Shown here piece after piece: positions 39,081 to 47,363 of a DNA stretch of 64,000 nt. Under the pieces are notes generated by a model that did not search any database, was not told where the DNA came from, and saw only the letters and a list, made by a program, of their open reading frames with translations. Origin of the DNA: Dyella sp. A6 (lineage in GTDB: Bacteria > Pseudomonadota > Gammaproteobacteria > Xanthomonadales > Rhodanobacteraceae); contig NZ_CP132911.1 of assembly GCF_036320485.1 (NCBI RefSeq), positions 1,426,001 to 1,490,000 on the forward strand, read 5' to 3'. Position 1 is the stretch's first letter, and each line of letters begins with the position of its first letter. A program made the position numbers and the translations under genes.

Positions 39081-40097
39081 CTAGGGTTGCCGTGCGGGCG
39101 CCTGCGGAGCGAACGGCACGGCCGGGCCGGGTTTGATGCCCTTGCGCCAACGGGCTAGCTCGGCGGCGATGTTTTTGCCGGCGTAGATCTGCGGGTCGGA
39201 CGGCGTCAGCTTGTCCTGCGTTTCCCAGCGGGCGATCTGGCTGCGTGCCTGCTGGAAGGCGGTCACGAAGTTGTCGGTCCGGTTCATGGCATCGACCAGC
39301 CAGGCATGGCCGAAGTACGTGATGTCCGACTCGCTGCCGCAGCCGAACGAGCTGCGGTCGGCGCGCGCGGCGGTGAGCACCAGGGTGTCCGGGTTGCGCA
39401 GCGGCGGGATGAAACCGCCGGAATAGCAGGCATTCACCACCACCACTTTCCACTTGAACTTGTGCTCGGCAAGGATTCCAGGCAGGTCGGTGGCACTGAT
39501 CTGGTCAAGCGGCAGCGGGTCCATGTCCACCAGCAGTTGGTGGTCCTCGCTGCCGTGGCTGGTGAAGTAGAGCATCAGGATGTCATCCGGCTTCATCACG
39601 CGGGCCAATCCGTCCAGTGCGTACTCGAGGTTGCTCCAGTCGGCCAGCGGATGAGTCTCGAGGGTGGCCGGATTGTTTTCGAGAACCAGCGCATGCGTGC
39701 TCGGGCCGAAGCGGCGGGTGAACAGCTGCGCGGCGTACTCGGCCTCGTTGCGAAAGACGCCTTCGCTGCCATCGCCGGCAAAGGCAATCAGGTACAGGTT
39801 GGGTGTGCCGGGTTTGCGCGGCCCCAGATCAGCCAGTGCACGTTGCATCAGGTCGGACTGGTCGTAGACCACCTGCTCAGGAGTCGGAGCCTTTGCCGGC
39901 CAGTCACGCCATCCATCGTCGCTACCCGTGGCGTCGCCTGTCGACATCGCGATACCCCCAGCGGGTTGCGGCAGCACCGTGCCGGCAGCTGCGGGAAGGC
40001 TGTCGATCGCAGTCGACCGCGTGGTACGGCCGGGAAGCAGCAACATGAGCAGCACACCGGCGGCGAAGGCCAGCAGGGCGGCGATGGTCGTGCGCAT
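39081..40097 (-). CDS. Membrane-anchored caspase/legumain-like C13 peptidase
   Basis: The 338-residue protein from ATG at 40097 has an N-terminal membrane segment (residues 3-22, A-L-L-A-F-A-A-G-V-L-L-M-L-L-L-P) and a caspase-fold domain. The catalytic histidine is in L-M-L-Y-F-T-S-H-G-S and the catalytic cysteine in V-V-V-N-A-C-Y-S-G-G-F, the order and context of the peptidase C13 (legumain) family. A Pro/Ala-rich linker lies between anchor and domain. Orientation suggests a periplasmic domain tethered to the inner membrane. It sits 7 bases downstream of mtnC on the same strand, so it may be cotranscribed with the methionine-salvage genes, but a functional link is not obvious. A longer in-frame extension to 40217 is probably not translated. 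Confidence 0.8.
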   Translation of the reverse strand: MRTTIAALLAFAAGVLLMLLLPGRTTRSTAIDSLPAAAGTVLPQPAGGIAMSTGDATGSDDGWRDWPAKAPTPEQVVYDQSDLMQRALADLGPRKPGTPNLYLIAFAGDGSEGVFRNEAEYAAQLFTRRFGPSTHALVLENNPATLETHPLADWSNLEYALDGLARVMKPDDILMLYFTSHGSEDHQLLVDMDPLPLDQISATDLPGILAEHKFKWKVVVVNACYSGGFIPPLRNPDTLVLTAARADRSSFGCGSESDITYFGHAWLVDAMNRTDNFVTAFQQARSQIARWETQDKLTPSDPQIYAGKNIAAELARWRKGIKPGPAVPFAPQAPARQP

Positions 40098-40104
40098 GGA
40101 CGGT

Positions 40105-40791
40105 TCAGACCGTGATCGTGTCGAAGTCGGCAACGGCCGGGTGACGTGGTGCCTGGGGTATGGCCTGTGGCGGACGTACCAGCCAGGTCGTCTGGAAACC
40201 GGCGGCACGCGCCGCATCCAGTTCCTCGACGATATCGGAGAGGAACAGCAGGTGCCCGGGCTGCTCGTCGATTGCGCTGGCGATGCGATCGTAGGAACCG
40301 GTTTCGCGCTTCGGTCCGGTCACGGTGTCGAAGTAACCGGCAAACAGTGGCGTCAGGTCGCCGGCGGTGCTGTAGCGGAAGAACAGCTTCTGCGCAGCCA
40401 CCGAACCAGACGAATAGACGTACAGGCGCAGCCCCTCTGCGCGCCAGGCGCGGAGCTTTGCCGGAACCTCCGGGTAGACATGGGCCTGGTAGTCGCCGGC
40501 CTCGTAGCCTTCCTGCCAGATCATGCCCTGCAGCGCCTTCAACGCTGTCGACTTGCGGTCCTCGTCGATCCAGCGCAGCAGCAGCTCGACCACTTCCTGT
40601 CGCGTGGCTTCGATGTAGCCGGCTTCCTTGGCGGCCTCGTGCAGCCAGTGCTGTATCTCGGGGCGGTCACCATGGGTTTCGATGAAGGCCGGAAGACGCT
40701 TGCGCGCGTAGGGAAACAGCACGTCCTTGACGAAGCTGATCGAGCTGGTGGTGCCTTCGATGTCGGTGACGATGGCGCGGATTTCAGACAT
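40105..40791 (-). CDS. mtnC: Enolase-phosphatase E1 (methionine salvage)
   Basis: MtnC enolises and dephosphorylates diketo-methylthiopentyl phosphate to acireductone. The 228-residue product from ATG at 40791 is a HAD hydrolase: nucleophile motif V-T-D-I-E-G-T-T-S, motif 2 Y-V-Y-S-S-G-S-V-A-A-Q, motif 3 lysine in P-K-R-E-T-G-S-Y, and acidic motif F-L-S-D-I-V-E-E-L-D-A-A. Its substrate comes from MtnB and its product goes to MtnD, both encoded just upstream on the same strand. Confidence 0.95.
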   Translation of the reverse strand: MSEIRAIVTDIEGTTSSISFVKDVLFPYARKRLPAFIETHGDRPEIQHWLHEAAKEAGYIEATRQEVVELLLRWIDEDRKSTALKALQGMIWQEGYEAGDYQAHVYPEVPAKLRAWRAEGLRLYVYSSGSVAAQKLFFRYSTAGDLTPLFAGYFDTVTGPKRETGSYDRIASAIDEQPGHLLFLSDIVEELDAARAAGFQTTWLVRPPQAIPQAPRHPAVADFDTITV

Positions 40792-40866
40792 GCGGAAACA
40801 CCTTTCAGGAGCGGTGAGCAAGCTTAGCCGACGGACTGTGACGCGCGCGCAGTGACGGGCGTGGCT

Positions 40867-41427
40867 TCAGCGGGCCGATGCGTGCGGTGTCATGCGCGGA
40901 AAGCGCTGGGCGATATCGTCGCCGGTAAAGTTGGCCACCCAGCCATCCTTGTTGGTGAACAGCCGGATCGCCACGAAGTAGGGCGATTCGCTCATGTCGA
41001 ACCAGTGGCGCGTGCCGTCGGGTACCCCGATCAGATCACCCTGTTCGCACAGAATGTCGTAGACCTTGCCGCCGAGGTGCAGGGTGAACTGGCCGGCCCC
41101 GGCGACGAAGAAGCGGACTTCGTCCTCGCTGTGCGTATGTTCGCTGAGGAACTTCTGGCGCAGTGCCGCCCGCTCGGGGTGGTCAGGCTTGAGGCTGATC
41201 ACATCCACCGACTGGTAGCCTTCCTCACTCATCAGCCGGTCGATATCCGCCCGGTAGGCGGCGATCACCGTGTCCGGATCGGCACCCGGAGAGATCGGTT
41301 GATCAGCGACCCATTGCTCGAAGCGGACACCGACCCCGGCCAGTTCGCGCGCGATGTCGGCGTGGTCGCCGTATTCGGCCAGCGGCGATTGAGGGCGGTT
41401 TTCCTCGAAAATGCGCAGGCGGCTCAT
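40867..41427 (-). CDS. mtnD: Acireductone dioxygenase
   Basis: MtnD oxidises acireductone to the ketoacid precursor of methionine (Fe form) or to off-pathway products (Ni form). The 186-residue cupin has metal ligands in [12 protein letters not shown] and H in G-T-R-H-W-F-D-M. The start codon of mtnD overlaps the mtnB stop, so translation is coupled. Confidence 0.95.
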   Translation of the reverse strand: MSRLRIFEENRPQSPLAEYGDHADIARELAGVGVRFEQWVADQPISPGADPDTVIAAYRADIDRLMSEEGYQSVDVISLKPDHPERAALRQKFLSEHTHSEDEVRFFVAGAGQFTLHLGGKVYDILCEQGDLIGVPDGTRHWFDMSESPYFVAIRLFTNKDGWVANFTGDDIAQRFPRMTPHASAR

Positions 41428-42071
41428 GTGGTCAGTTTCCTCAGGTCCAGTTCGCAGCCCAGCAGGAACTCCAAGGCTTCGATGTGACGACGGGCCTCGG
41501 CCATGTCGCGGCCCCATGTATAGATGCCATGGCCGTCGATCAGGTAGGCAGCCAGTGGCTTGCCGGCGTCCAGCCAGCCATCGATGCGCTGGACCAGTTC
41601 GGGCATGTGCTGGGTGTTGGGGAAGACCGGGATCTCCAGCACGCTCTCGTGCGTGGTGTATCCGGCAATGGCCTTCTGCAGTTCCCAGCCTTCCAGTCGG
41701 ATGACGCCTTCACGCGCAAACAGCCGCGAGGCGACGCTCTGCGTGCGCGAATGGGTGTGGAGCACCGCCTGGGCCTCGGGCCAGCGGCGATAGATATGCG
41801 TATGCAGATCGGTCTCGGCGCTGGGGCGTGCATCGGTGCCCACGGCCTTGCCCTGCATGTCCACCAGCATGATGTCGTCGCGGCCAAGGCTTCCCTTGTC
41901 GCGACCGGAGATGGTGATGGCCGCGTGTCCGGCATCCACGCGCATGGAAAAGTTGCTGCTGGTGGCCGGGGTCCAGCCAAGCGCTGACAGGGCGCGCGCC
42001 GCTGCGGCGACGGCGTCGGCACGCTGGGCGAAAAGCTCGGCGGAAATGGTGTCGGGAAGGATCTGGCTCAT
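41424..42071 (-). CDS. mtnB: Methylthioribulose-1-phosphate dehydratase
   Basis: MtnB dehydrates methylthioribulose-1-phosphate in methionine salvage. The 215-residue class II aldolase-type protein has S-S-N-F-S-M-R near residue 40, the acidic base in S-A-E-T-D-L-H-T-H with zinc-binding histidines, and V-L-H-T-H-S. ATG at 42071 is chosen; a frame open to 42374 is not family-like. It leads the mtnB-mtnD-mtnC unit. The kinase/isomerase genes mtnK and mtnA are not in the window. Confidence 0.94.
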   Translation of the reverse strand: MSQILPDTISAELFAQRADAVAAAARALSALGWTPATSSNFSMRVDAGHAAITISGRDKGSLGRDDIMLVDMQGKAVGTDARPSAETDLHTHIYRRWPEAQAVLHTHSRTQSVASRLFAREGVIRLEGWELQKAIAGYTTHESVLEIPVFPNTQHMPELVQRIDGWLDAGKPLAAYLIDGHGIYTWGRDMAEARRHIEALEFLLGCELDLRKLTT

Positions 42072-42228
42072 GCAAATGGACGTCCAAACAGGGCCTGATG
42101 ATACACCATGCACACGCTGGCCTGTCGGGAAATGCGAGCCATTCGCGCCACGATCGCGCGACGGGCGTAGCATGCTGGTCAGTACCGCCATGTGCGGTGG
42201 ATGTTGTATCAACGCGGGAGGTTTCCAA

Positions 42229-42555
42229 ATGTCGCAAGAAGAAAACAGCGAGTCACGCCGCCGTTTCCTGAAGATCGCCGCCGGCACTGCCGCGGTTGCG
42301 GTCGTAGGCGGTTTTCCCCGGTTCGCTCGGGCTGCCGATTTGCCGCACCTCACGGATGCCGACCCCACTGCCAAGGCGCTGGGTTACGTTGCGGATGCCA
42401 GTACCACCAAGAATCCGAAGCACACGCCGGGCGCTGACTGTGCGAACTGCCAGTTCTACACGGGTGGCCCGACCGGGTTCGGTCCTTGCCAGTTGTTCCC
42501 GGGCAAGGCGGTCAGTGCGAAAGGCTGGTGTGTTTCGCATACGGCGAAGAGCTGA
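42229..42555 (+). CDS. High-potential iron-sulfur protein, Tat-exported
   Basis: The 108-residue precursor has a twin-arginine signal (S-R-R-R-F-L-K at 9-15, hydrophobic stretch, A-R-A near 33-35). The mature part has four cysteines at 71, 74, 87 and 101 that match the HiPIP [4Fe-4S] pattern C-x2-C-x12-C-x13-C. HiPIPs carry single electrons in the periplasm, for example to terminal oxidases or reaction centres. GGGAGG precedes ATG 42229. A strong terminator follows, so it is a single-gene unit. Confidence 0.92.
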   Translation: MSQEENSESRRRFLKIAAGTAAVAVVGGFPRFARAADLPHLTDADPTAKALGYVADASTTKNPKHTPGADCANCQFYTGGPTGFGPCQLFPGKAVSAKGWCVSHTAKS

Positions 42556-42578
42556 GCAGTAGCTAGTTCAACGTATCC

Positions 42579-42606
42579 AAAAGGCCGGCCATGTGCCGGC
42601 CTTTTT
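42579..42606 (+). terminator. Rho-independent terminator after the HiPIP gene
   Basis: AAAAGGCCGGC (42579-42589) pairs with GCCGGCCTTTT (42595-42605), loop CATGT, with T's at 42602-42606. It can act in both directions but best serves the HiPIP transcript. Confidence 0.87.
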
Positions 42607-42908
42607 CGTGTCCGCAGGTGCGCCGGAAGATTGACGAGGCGGAAGAAAATGCTGCCCGACGCATCAGGCTGAGGAGCTGACTCGCCTGACGCGCCGGGCG
42701 GCAATCCGGGGCCCACTGCCAAGTGATCAACCCGCGGACTGAGGATCATACTCCGGTTGGTCGGTGCGGGCTAACCTGGGGGTGTGTTCTGTGCTGCCTT
42801 TGGTCCCGCAATAAAATCAATGACTTAAAATAAGATCATCAGTTTCACCTAATTGGGTGAAACTGGTTTGATCAACGCATTTAAAGGCATTTGATTACTT
42901 TTTAAGGA
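42607..42908. other. 302-base gene-free spacer with two hairpins and AT-rich end
   Basis: No reading frame here looks like a protein. Two folded elements are visible. The first is an imperfect 12-bp stem at 42661-42673/42681-42692 with one mismatch and one bulge. The second is a perfect 10-bp stem, CAGTTTCACC 42840-42849 with GGTGAAACTG 42856-42865, around TAATTG. Bases 42810-42908 are markedly AT-rich for this genome. On the minus strand the second stem lies 44-69 bases after the permease stop and could be its terminator, although the T-rich stretch after it is broken. A small RNA cannot be excluded. Confidence 0.5.
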
Positions 42909-44384
42909 TTATTCGGCTTTTTCGGCGGCGTTCACTGTTAATGCGGCTGTTTGCCGGCGAAGGTGGCTGTGCCGATACCCGTAGCCGAAATAGATCGCCA
43001 GGCCGATGGCAGTCCATACGATCATCAGCGCCCAGTTGAACCACTCAAAGGTGAGCAACAGGGCCAGGCAGCTAAGCACGCCCGCGCTGCAGATGCCCCA
43101 TGCCCACGGCACCCGGAACGTGCGCGGAAGTTCTGGCGACGTATAGCGCAGGATGAGTACGCCGGCGCATACGGCCACGAAGGCGATCAGGGTACCCATC
43201 GAGGTGAGGTTGGCCAGCAGGTCGAGCGGGAAGACGGCGGCCAGCGCCGCGATGCAGAAGCCGGTGATCAGGGTGTTGATGTGCGGTGTGCGATGGCGCG
43301 GATGAATGCGTGCCAGCACCGGCGGCAGCAGGCCGTCGCGCGCCATGATCATGAAGATGCGCGGCTGGGCGATGATCATCACCAGGATCACCGAGGCAAG
43401 TCCGATCAGGGCGCCGAATTCCACCACCCAGCGCAACCAGTCGAGCTGCGGATGCACCTTGACGGCGGTCACCACCGGCTCGACGGTGTCCAGCTGGGCA
43501 TAGGGAATCAGTCCGGTCAGTACCGCGGCCATGGCCAGGTACAGGATGGTGCAGATCGCCAGCGAGACGAGCATGCCGAACGGCAGATCACGCTGCGGGT
43601 TCTTGCATTCCTGGGCGGCGGTTGAGGTGGCCTCGAAGCCGATATACGCGAAGAACACCATCGCCGCACCGCGGAAGATGCCGGACCAGCCGTACTTGTC
43701 CGGTCCCTGCGGGGCCGGAATGAACGGGTGCCAGTTCGCCGGGTTGATATAGCGGTAGCCGGCGACCACCACAATGATGATCAACCCCACCTTGAGCCCC
43801 ACCATCAGCAGGTTGATCCCGGCCGACTCGCGGATGCCGACGTAGCAGACCCAGGTCAGCGCCAGCACGATGGCCACGGCAGGCAGGTTGATCAAGGCGC
43901 CGGTCGCGACCAGGTGGCCGTTGGTGAAGGCCAGCGGAGCCGATGTCAGCGTCACCGGCAGATGCAGGCCGATGTTGTCCATCAGGCTGGTGAAGTAGCC
44001 GGTCCAACTGGCGGCGACGGCGGATGCCGAGATGCCGTATTCCAGCACCATGTTCCAGCCGATGAACCAGGCCAGCAGCTCGCCGAGCGTGGCGTAGGCG
44101 TAGGAATAGGAACTGCCCGAGATCGGGATCAGGGTGGCGAACTCGGCGTAGCACAGAGCGGTGAAGCCGCTGCAGATCGCTGCAAGGATGAAGGAGATCA
44201 GTACTGCCGGCCCGGCATGTTCTGCCGCGGCCTGCCCGGTGACCACGAAGATGCCGGTGCCGATGACGGCGCCGATGCCCAGCGCGGTGATACCCCATGG
44301 TCCGAGCGTGCGGCGAAGGCCCTGATCGTGCAGGTCGTCGGCGTTACTGAAATCGGTCTTGCGGGCGAGCAGTTGCTTGAGCAT
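42909..44384 (-). CDS. APC-superfamily amino-acid permease
   Basis: This 491-residue inner-membrane protein has about 12 hydrophobic helices. The first contains the APC substrate-binding loop in G-I-G-A-V-I-G-T-G-I-F-V-V-T-G. Other family features are F-A-Y-I-G-F-E-A-T-S-T-A-A-Q-E-C-K-N-P-Q-R-D-L-P and a cationic-amino-acid-transporter style C-terminus. It probably imports an amino acid by proton symport; the substrate is unknown. It is the second of two tandem paralogs on the minus strand; the one upstream (44470-46005) has the same domain order and similar core motifs, so a duplication is likely. Confidence 0.92.
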   Translation of the reverse strand: MLKQLLARKTDFSNADDLHDQGLRRTLGPWGITALGIGAVIGTGIFVVTGQAAAEHAGPAVLISFILAAICSGFTALCYAEFATLIPISGSSYSYAYATLGELLAWFIGWNMVLEYGISASAVAASWTGYFTSLMDNIGLHLPVTLTSAPLAFTNGHLVATGALINLPAVAIVLALTWVCYVGIRESAGINLLMVGLKVGLIIIVVVAGYRYINPANWHPFIPAPQGPDKYGWSGIFRGAAMVFFAYIGFEATSTAAQECKNPQRDLPFGMLVSLAICTILYLAMAAVLTGLIPYAQLDTVEPVVTAVKVHPQLDWLRWVVEFGALIGLASVILVMIIAQPRIFMIMARDGLLPPVLARIHPRHRTPHINTLITGFCIAALAAVFPLDLLANLTSMGTLIAFVAVCAGVLILRYTSPELPRTFRVPWAWGICSAGVLSCLALLLTFEWFNWALMIVWTAIGLAIYFGYGYRHSHLRRQTAALTVNAAEKAE

Positions 44385-44432
44385 CGGGATGAGTATCTTG
44401 CGGCGGGATGCGAACGAGGAGGGGCGAAAGCA

Positions 44433-44463
44433 GACGAGCCGATGCGTCTGGCATCGGCTCGTC
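44433..44463. terminator. Strong hairpin between the two permease genes
   Basis: GACGAGCCGATGC at 44433-44445 is the exact inverted repeat of GCATCGGCTCGTC at 44451-44463, with a five-base loop. On the minus strand it follows the first permease stop at 44470, but only CTGCTTTC comes after it. On the plus strand GGGTTTTC follows. It may terminate part of the upstream permease transcript. Confidence 0.55.
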
Positions 44464-44469
44464 GGGTTT

Positions 44470-46005
44470 TCAGGCCGTGGTCTTGCGAAGCTTGCTGTTG
44501 CGGTAGCCGTAGAAACCGTAGATCAGGAAGCCGATGGTGGTCCATCCCAGGATCAGCCACCAGCGCACCACGAATGCCTGCCAGAACAGGAACAGGCAGG
44601 CCGCGGCACCCAGCGGGCAAACGATCCACGGCAGCGGCACGCGGAACGAGCGTGGCAGATCCGGGCGGGTATAGCGCAGCACCAGCACGCCGATGCAGAC
44701 GGTGGTGAAGGCCAGCAGGGTGCCCATCGAGACCAGGTCGCCCAGCACGTCGACCGGGAACAGGCTGGCCAGGACTGCAGCGATCACACCCACGATGATG
44801 GTGCCGACGTAGGGCGTGCGGTGCTTCGGATGTACGCGCCCCAGTGCCTTCGGCAGCAGGCCGTCGCCGGACATGGCGTAGAAGATACGCGGCTGGCCCA
44901 TCAGCATCACCAACACCACCGAGCTGAGGCCGGCAAGCGCGGCGAATACCACCAGGATGCGCAGCACGCCCAATACATGGCTGGCGAAGCTGCCTGCCGC
45001 CACGGTGCCCAGCACGTAGTTCAGCGCGGTCGCCACCGGCTCGGGCGTGTTCAGGTCGCGGAATGGGGCCAGGCCGGTCAGCGCCGCCGACATGGCGATG
45101 TAGAGCAGGGTGCAGATGAACAGCGAGCCGAGGATGCCGATCGGCATGTCGCGTTGCGGGTTCTTCGCTTCGCCCGCCGCGGTCGATACCGCGTCGAAGC
45201 CGATGTAGGCGAAGAACACCAAGGTCGCGGCGCGGATCACGCCACTCCAGCCGTATTTGAAGCCGCCCTCGTTGGCCGGAATGAAGGGATGCCACAGCGA
45301 CGGGTTGAGGAAGTGGAAGGTCACGATCAGGAACAGCATGATCACGATGACCTTGATCGCCACGATGATCGCATTGACCGTGGCCGACTGCGTGATGCCG
45401 CGGTAGCACAGCCAGCTGATGGCACCCACGATCAGCAGTGCCGGCAGGTTGATGATGGCGCCGGTGGTGACCAGGTGGTTGGCCGCATTGAAGGTGAAGG
45501 GCGCCGAGGACAGTGCCGGCGGCAGGGTCAGCGTGAGCCCGGTCCAGCTGCTGAGCATGTGCAGCAGTTCGTTGAAGTAGCCGGACCAGCCCACCGCCAC
45601 GGTGGAGGCGGCGAACAGGTATTCCAGGACCAGGTTCCAGCCGACGAACCAGGCGATGACTTCGCCCAGCGTGGCGTAGGAATACGAGTAGGCACTGCCG
45701 GACACCGGCAGCATCGCGGAAAATTCGGCGTAGCACAGGCCGGCGAGGGCGCAGGCGAAACCGGCCATCATGAAGCTGATCACCAGTGCCGGTCCGGCGA
45801 ACTGCGCGGCTGCGGTACCGGTCAACACGAAGATGCCCGCACCGATCACCGCGCCGACGCCCAGCATGACCAGATGTTTCGCGGTCAGCGCCCGCTTCAG
45901 TGTGGCGTCGCCATGCACGCCGTGCGCATCGCCGATGACGACTTCGCCGGCTTCGACTTCCGGCATGGCATCGATCGGGTGGGTGGCGAACAGGTTCTTG
46001 AGCAT
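44470..46005 (-). CDS. APC-superfamily amino-acid permease (upstream paralog)
   Basis: The 511-residue protein from ATG at 46005 (M-L-K-N-L-F-A-T) has 12 predicted helices and APC motifs G-V-G-A-V-I-G-A-G-I-F-V-L-T-G-T-A-A and F-A-Y-I-G-F-D-A-V-S-T-A-A-G-E-A-K-N-P-Q-R-D-M-P, very similar to the downstream copy. A soluble N-terminal stretch of about 45 residues precedes the first helix. An in-frame extension to 46074 is unlikely to be translated. Substrate unknown; amino-acid uptake is the family role. Confidence 0.92.
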   Translation of the reverse strand: MLKNLFATHPIDAMPEVEAGEVVIGDAHGVHGDATLKRALTAKHLVMLGVGAVIGAGIFVLTGTAAAQFAGPALVISFMMAGFACALAGLCYAEFSAMLPVSGSAYSYSYATLGEVIAWFVGWNLVLEYLFAASTVAVGWSGYFNELLHMLSSWTGLTLTLPPALSSAPFTFNAANHLVTTGAIINLPALLIVGAISWLCYRGITQSATVNAIIVAIKVIVIMLFLIVTFHFLNPSLWHPFIPANEGGFKYGWSGVIRAATLVFFAYIGFDAVSTAAGEAKNPQRDMPIGILGSLFICTLLYIAMSAALTGLAPFRDLNTPEPVATALNYVLGTVAAGSFASHVLGVLRILVVFAALAGLSSVVLVMLMGQPRIFYAMSGDGLLPKALGRVHPKHRTPYVGTIIVGVIAAVLASLFPVDVLGDLVSMGTLLAFTTVCIGVLVLRYTRPDLPRSFRVPLPWIVCPLGAAACLFLFWQAFVVRWWLILGWTTIGFLIYGFYGYRNSKLRKTTA

Positions 46006-46182
46006 CGAATTCCCCTCAACTCTGCGATGACGCCCGTGGCTGTAACCGTCACGGTACGTGGCTGCTGCGCGCATGGCGCATCAGCGGGCCACCATAGCCC
46101 AGCGCAGGTCGCAGGTACAAGCCGGGCAGCGGCGTTGTCTAGGCTATCCTGTGCGCTGTTTTGCAACGCGAAATCGCCGCAT

Positions 46183-46737
46183 ATGACGCTGCCAAGCCAA
46201 TCGTTGCAGGTTGCCCTGCGCCACTACCATGACCTATGGCAGGGGGAGGCGGAGCAGGCTGCCGAATTCATCGCGTTCGCGCATTCGCACCCCGATGTTT
46301 TTCATCGCCATCACCGAACCGGGCATTTCACCGGGTCGGCCTGGCTGGTCAGCGCCGACGGCGAGCGCGTACTGCTGATGCATCACCGCAAGCTCGGCCG
46401 CTGGCTGCAGCCCGGAGGGCATGCCGACGGCGAAGCGGATCTGGCGGGCGTGGCCCTGCGCGAAGCTCAGGAAGAAACCGGTGTGGCCGGGCTGCAGGTC
46501 CTGGGGGGAATCTTCGACATCGATCGCCACCGGATTCCGGCCCGTGGCGATGAGCCGGAGCATTGGCACTACGACGTGCGCTACGTCGTTTGTGCCGGTG
46601 ATGACGAGCGCTTCCATATCAACCACGAGGCCCATGCGCTGGCCTGGCGCCCAGTGGCCGAAGTGGCGAACGATCCCGCACTGGATGCATCGTTGCGCCG
46701 CATGGCCGACAAGTGGTTGCGGCGTCGGGCCGGCTAG
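46183..46737 (+). CDS. Nudix hydrolase
   Basis: The 184-residue protein from ATG 46183 has a Nudix box beginning Q-P-G-G-H-A-D-G-E-A-D-L and continuing L-R-E-A-Q-E-E-T-G-V. The last part (R-E-x2-E-E-x-G) is intact. The first Glu sits one residue off the usual G-x5-E spacing, within the G-G-H-A-D-G variant. Such enzymes split nucleoside diphosphates linked to another group; the substrate is not known. A very long frame upstream is a permease shadow. It is a lone plus-strand gene, divergent from the permeases and convergent with the 3-HAO gene. Confidence 0.85.
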   Translation: MTLPSQSLQVALRHYHDLWQGEAEQAAEFIAFAHSHPDVFHRHHRTGHFTGSAWLVSADGERVLLMHHRKLGRWLQPGGHADGEADLAGVALREAQEETGVAGLQVLGGIFDIDRHRIPARGDEPEHWHYDVRYVVCAGDDERFHINHEAHALAWRPVAEVANDPALDASLRRMADKWLRRRAG

Positions 46738-46755
46738 GGCAGTCGTGCGAGGGGT

Positions 46756-47292
46756 TCAGTCGGCCGCGTACTTGGCCGGCGCCGGGTTCAGGTGCCCGCA
46801 GGCATCGCAGGTACGGGCCTGGCGCGAACCGTAGAAGCGCTCGAACACCGGCGGGAAGTCGTGCTCGATGCTCTGCAGCGTGAAATATTCTTCGTACAGC
46901 TTGTGGTTGCAGCGCTCGCAGAACCACAGCAGGCCGTCTTGTTCGTGCGGCCGCCGCCTGCGCTCGATCACCAGTCCGATCGAGTCCGGCATGCGCTGTG
47001 GCGAGTGGGGTACGCGCGGCGGCAGGTAGAACATCTCGCCGGCACGGATCGGCAGGTCACGCGCGGCGCCGTCGTCCTGCACCTTCAACATCATCTCGCC
47101 TTCGAGCTGGTAGAAGAATTCGGGACCTTCGTCGTAGTGGTAGTCGGTGCGTGCGTTGGGGCCGCCCACGATCATCACGATGAAGTCGCCGTCGACGATG
47201 CACTTGTTGCCGACGGGCGGTTTCAGCAGGTGGCGATGTTCATCGATCCAGCGTTGCAGGTCGAACGGGGGTACCAGGGCCATGGGCGGCAT
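46756..47292 (-). CDS. 3-Hydroxyanthranilate 3,4-dioxygenase
   Basis: The enzyme opens the ring of 3-hydroxyanthranilate in tryptophan breakdown and NAD synthesis from tryptophan. The 178-residue cupin has iron ligands in [16 protein letters not shown] and H in [10 protein letters not shown]. The bacterial C-terminal rubredoxin-like metal site is present as F-C-E-R-C ... R-T-C-D-A-C-G. Met codons at 47292 and 47283 are both possible starts. Other kynurenine-pathway genes are absent from the window. Confidence 0.9.
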   Translation of the reverse strand: MPPMALVPPFDLQRWIDEHRHLLKPPVGNKCIVDGDFIVMIVGGPNARTDYHYDEGPEFFYQLEGEMMLKVQDDGAARDLPIRAGEMFYLPPRVPHSPQRMPDSIGLVIERRRRPHEQDGLLWFCERCNHKLYEEYFTLQSIEHDFPPVFERFYGSRQARTCDACGHLNPAPAKYAAD

Positions 47293-47363
47293 TCGATGCG
47301 GGACGGGCCATTACCTTAGCGCCGTTGTCGGCGCGAGATAAATGTTTGCGCGGATGTGCCTGC

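Noticed and set aside
42072..42228. SAM-responsive riboswitch upstream of the methionine-salvage genes
   Set aside because: No conserved SAM-riboswitch core or terminator pair is visible in the 157 bases between mtnB and the HiPIP gene.
44359..46182. Long plus-strand frame in front of the Nudix domain
   Set aside because: Only the part after ATG 46183 resembles a protein family. The rest is antisense to the upstream permease, with His/Gln/Asp-rich shadow sequence.
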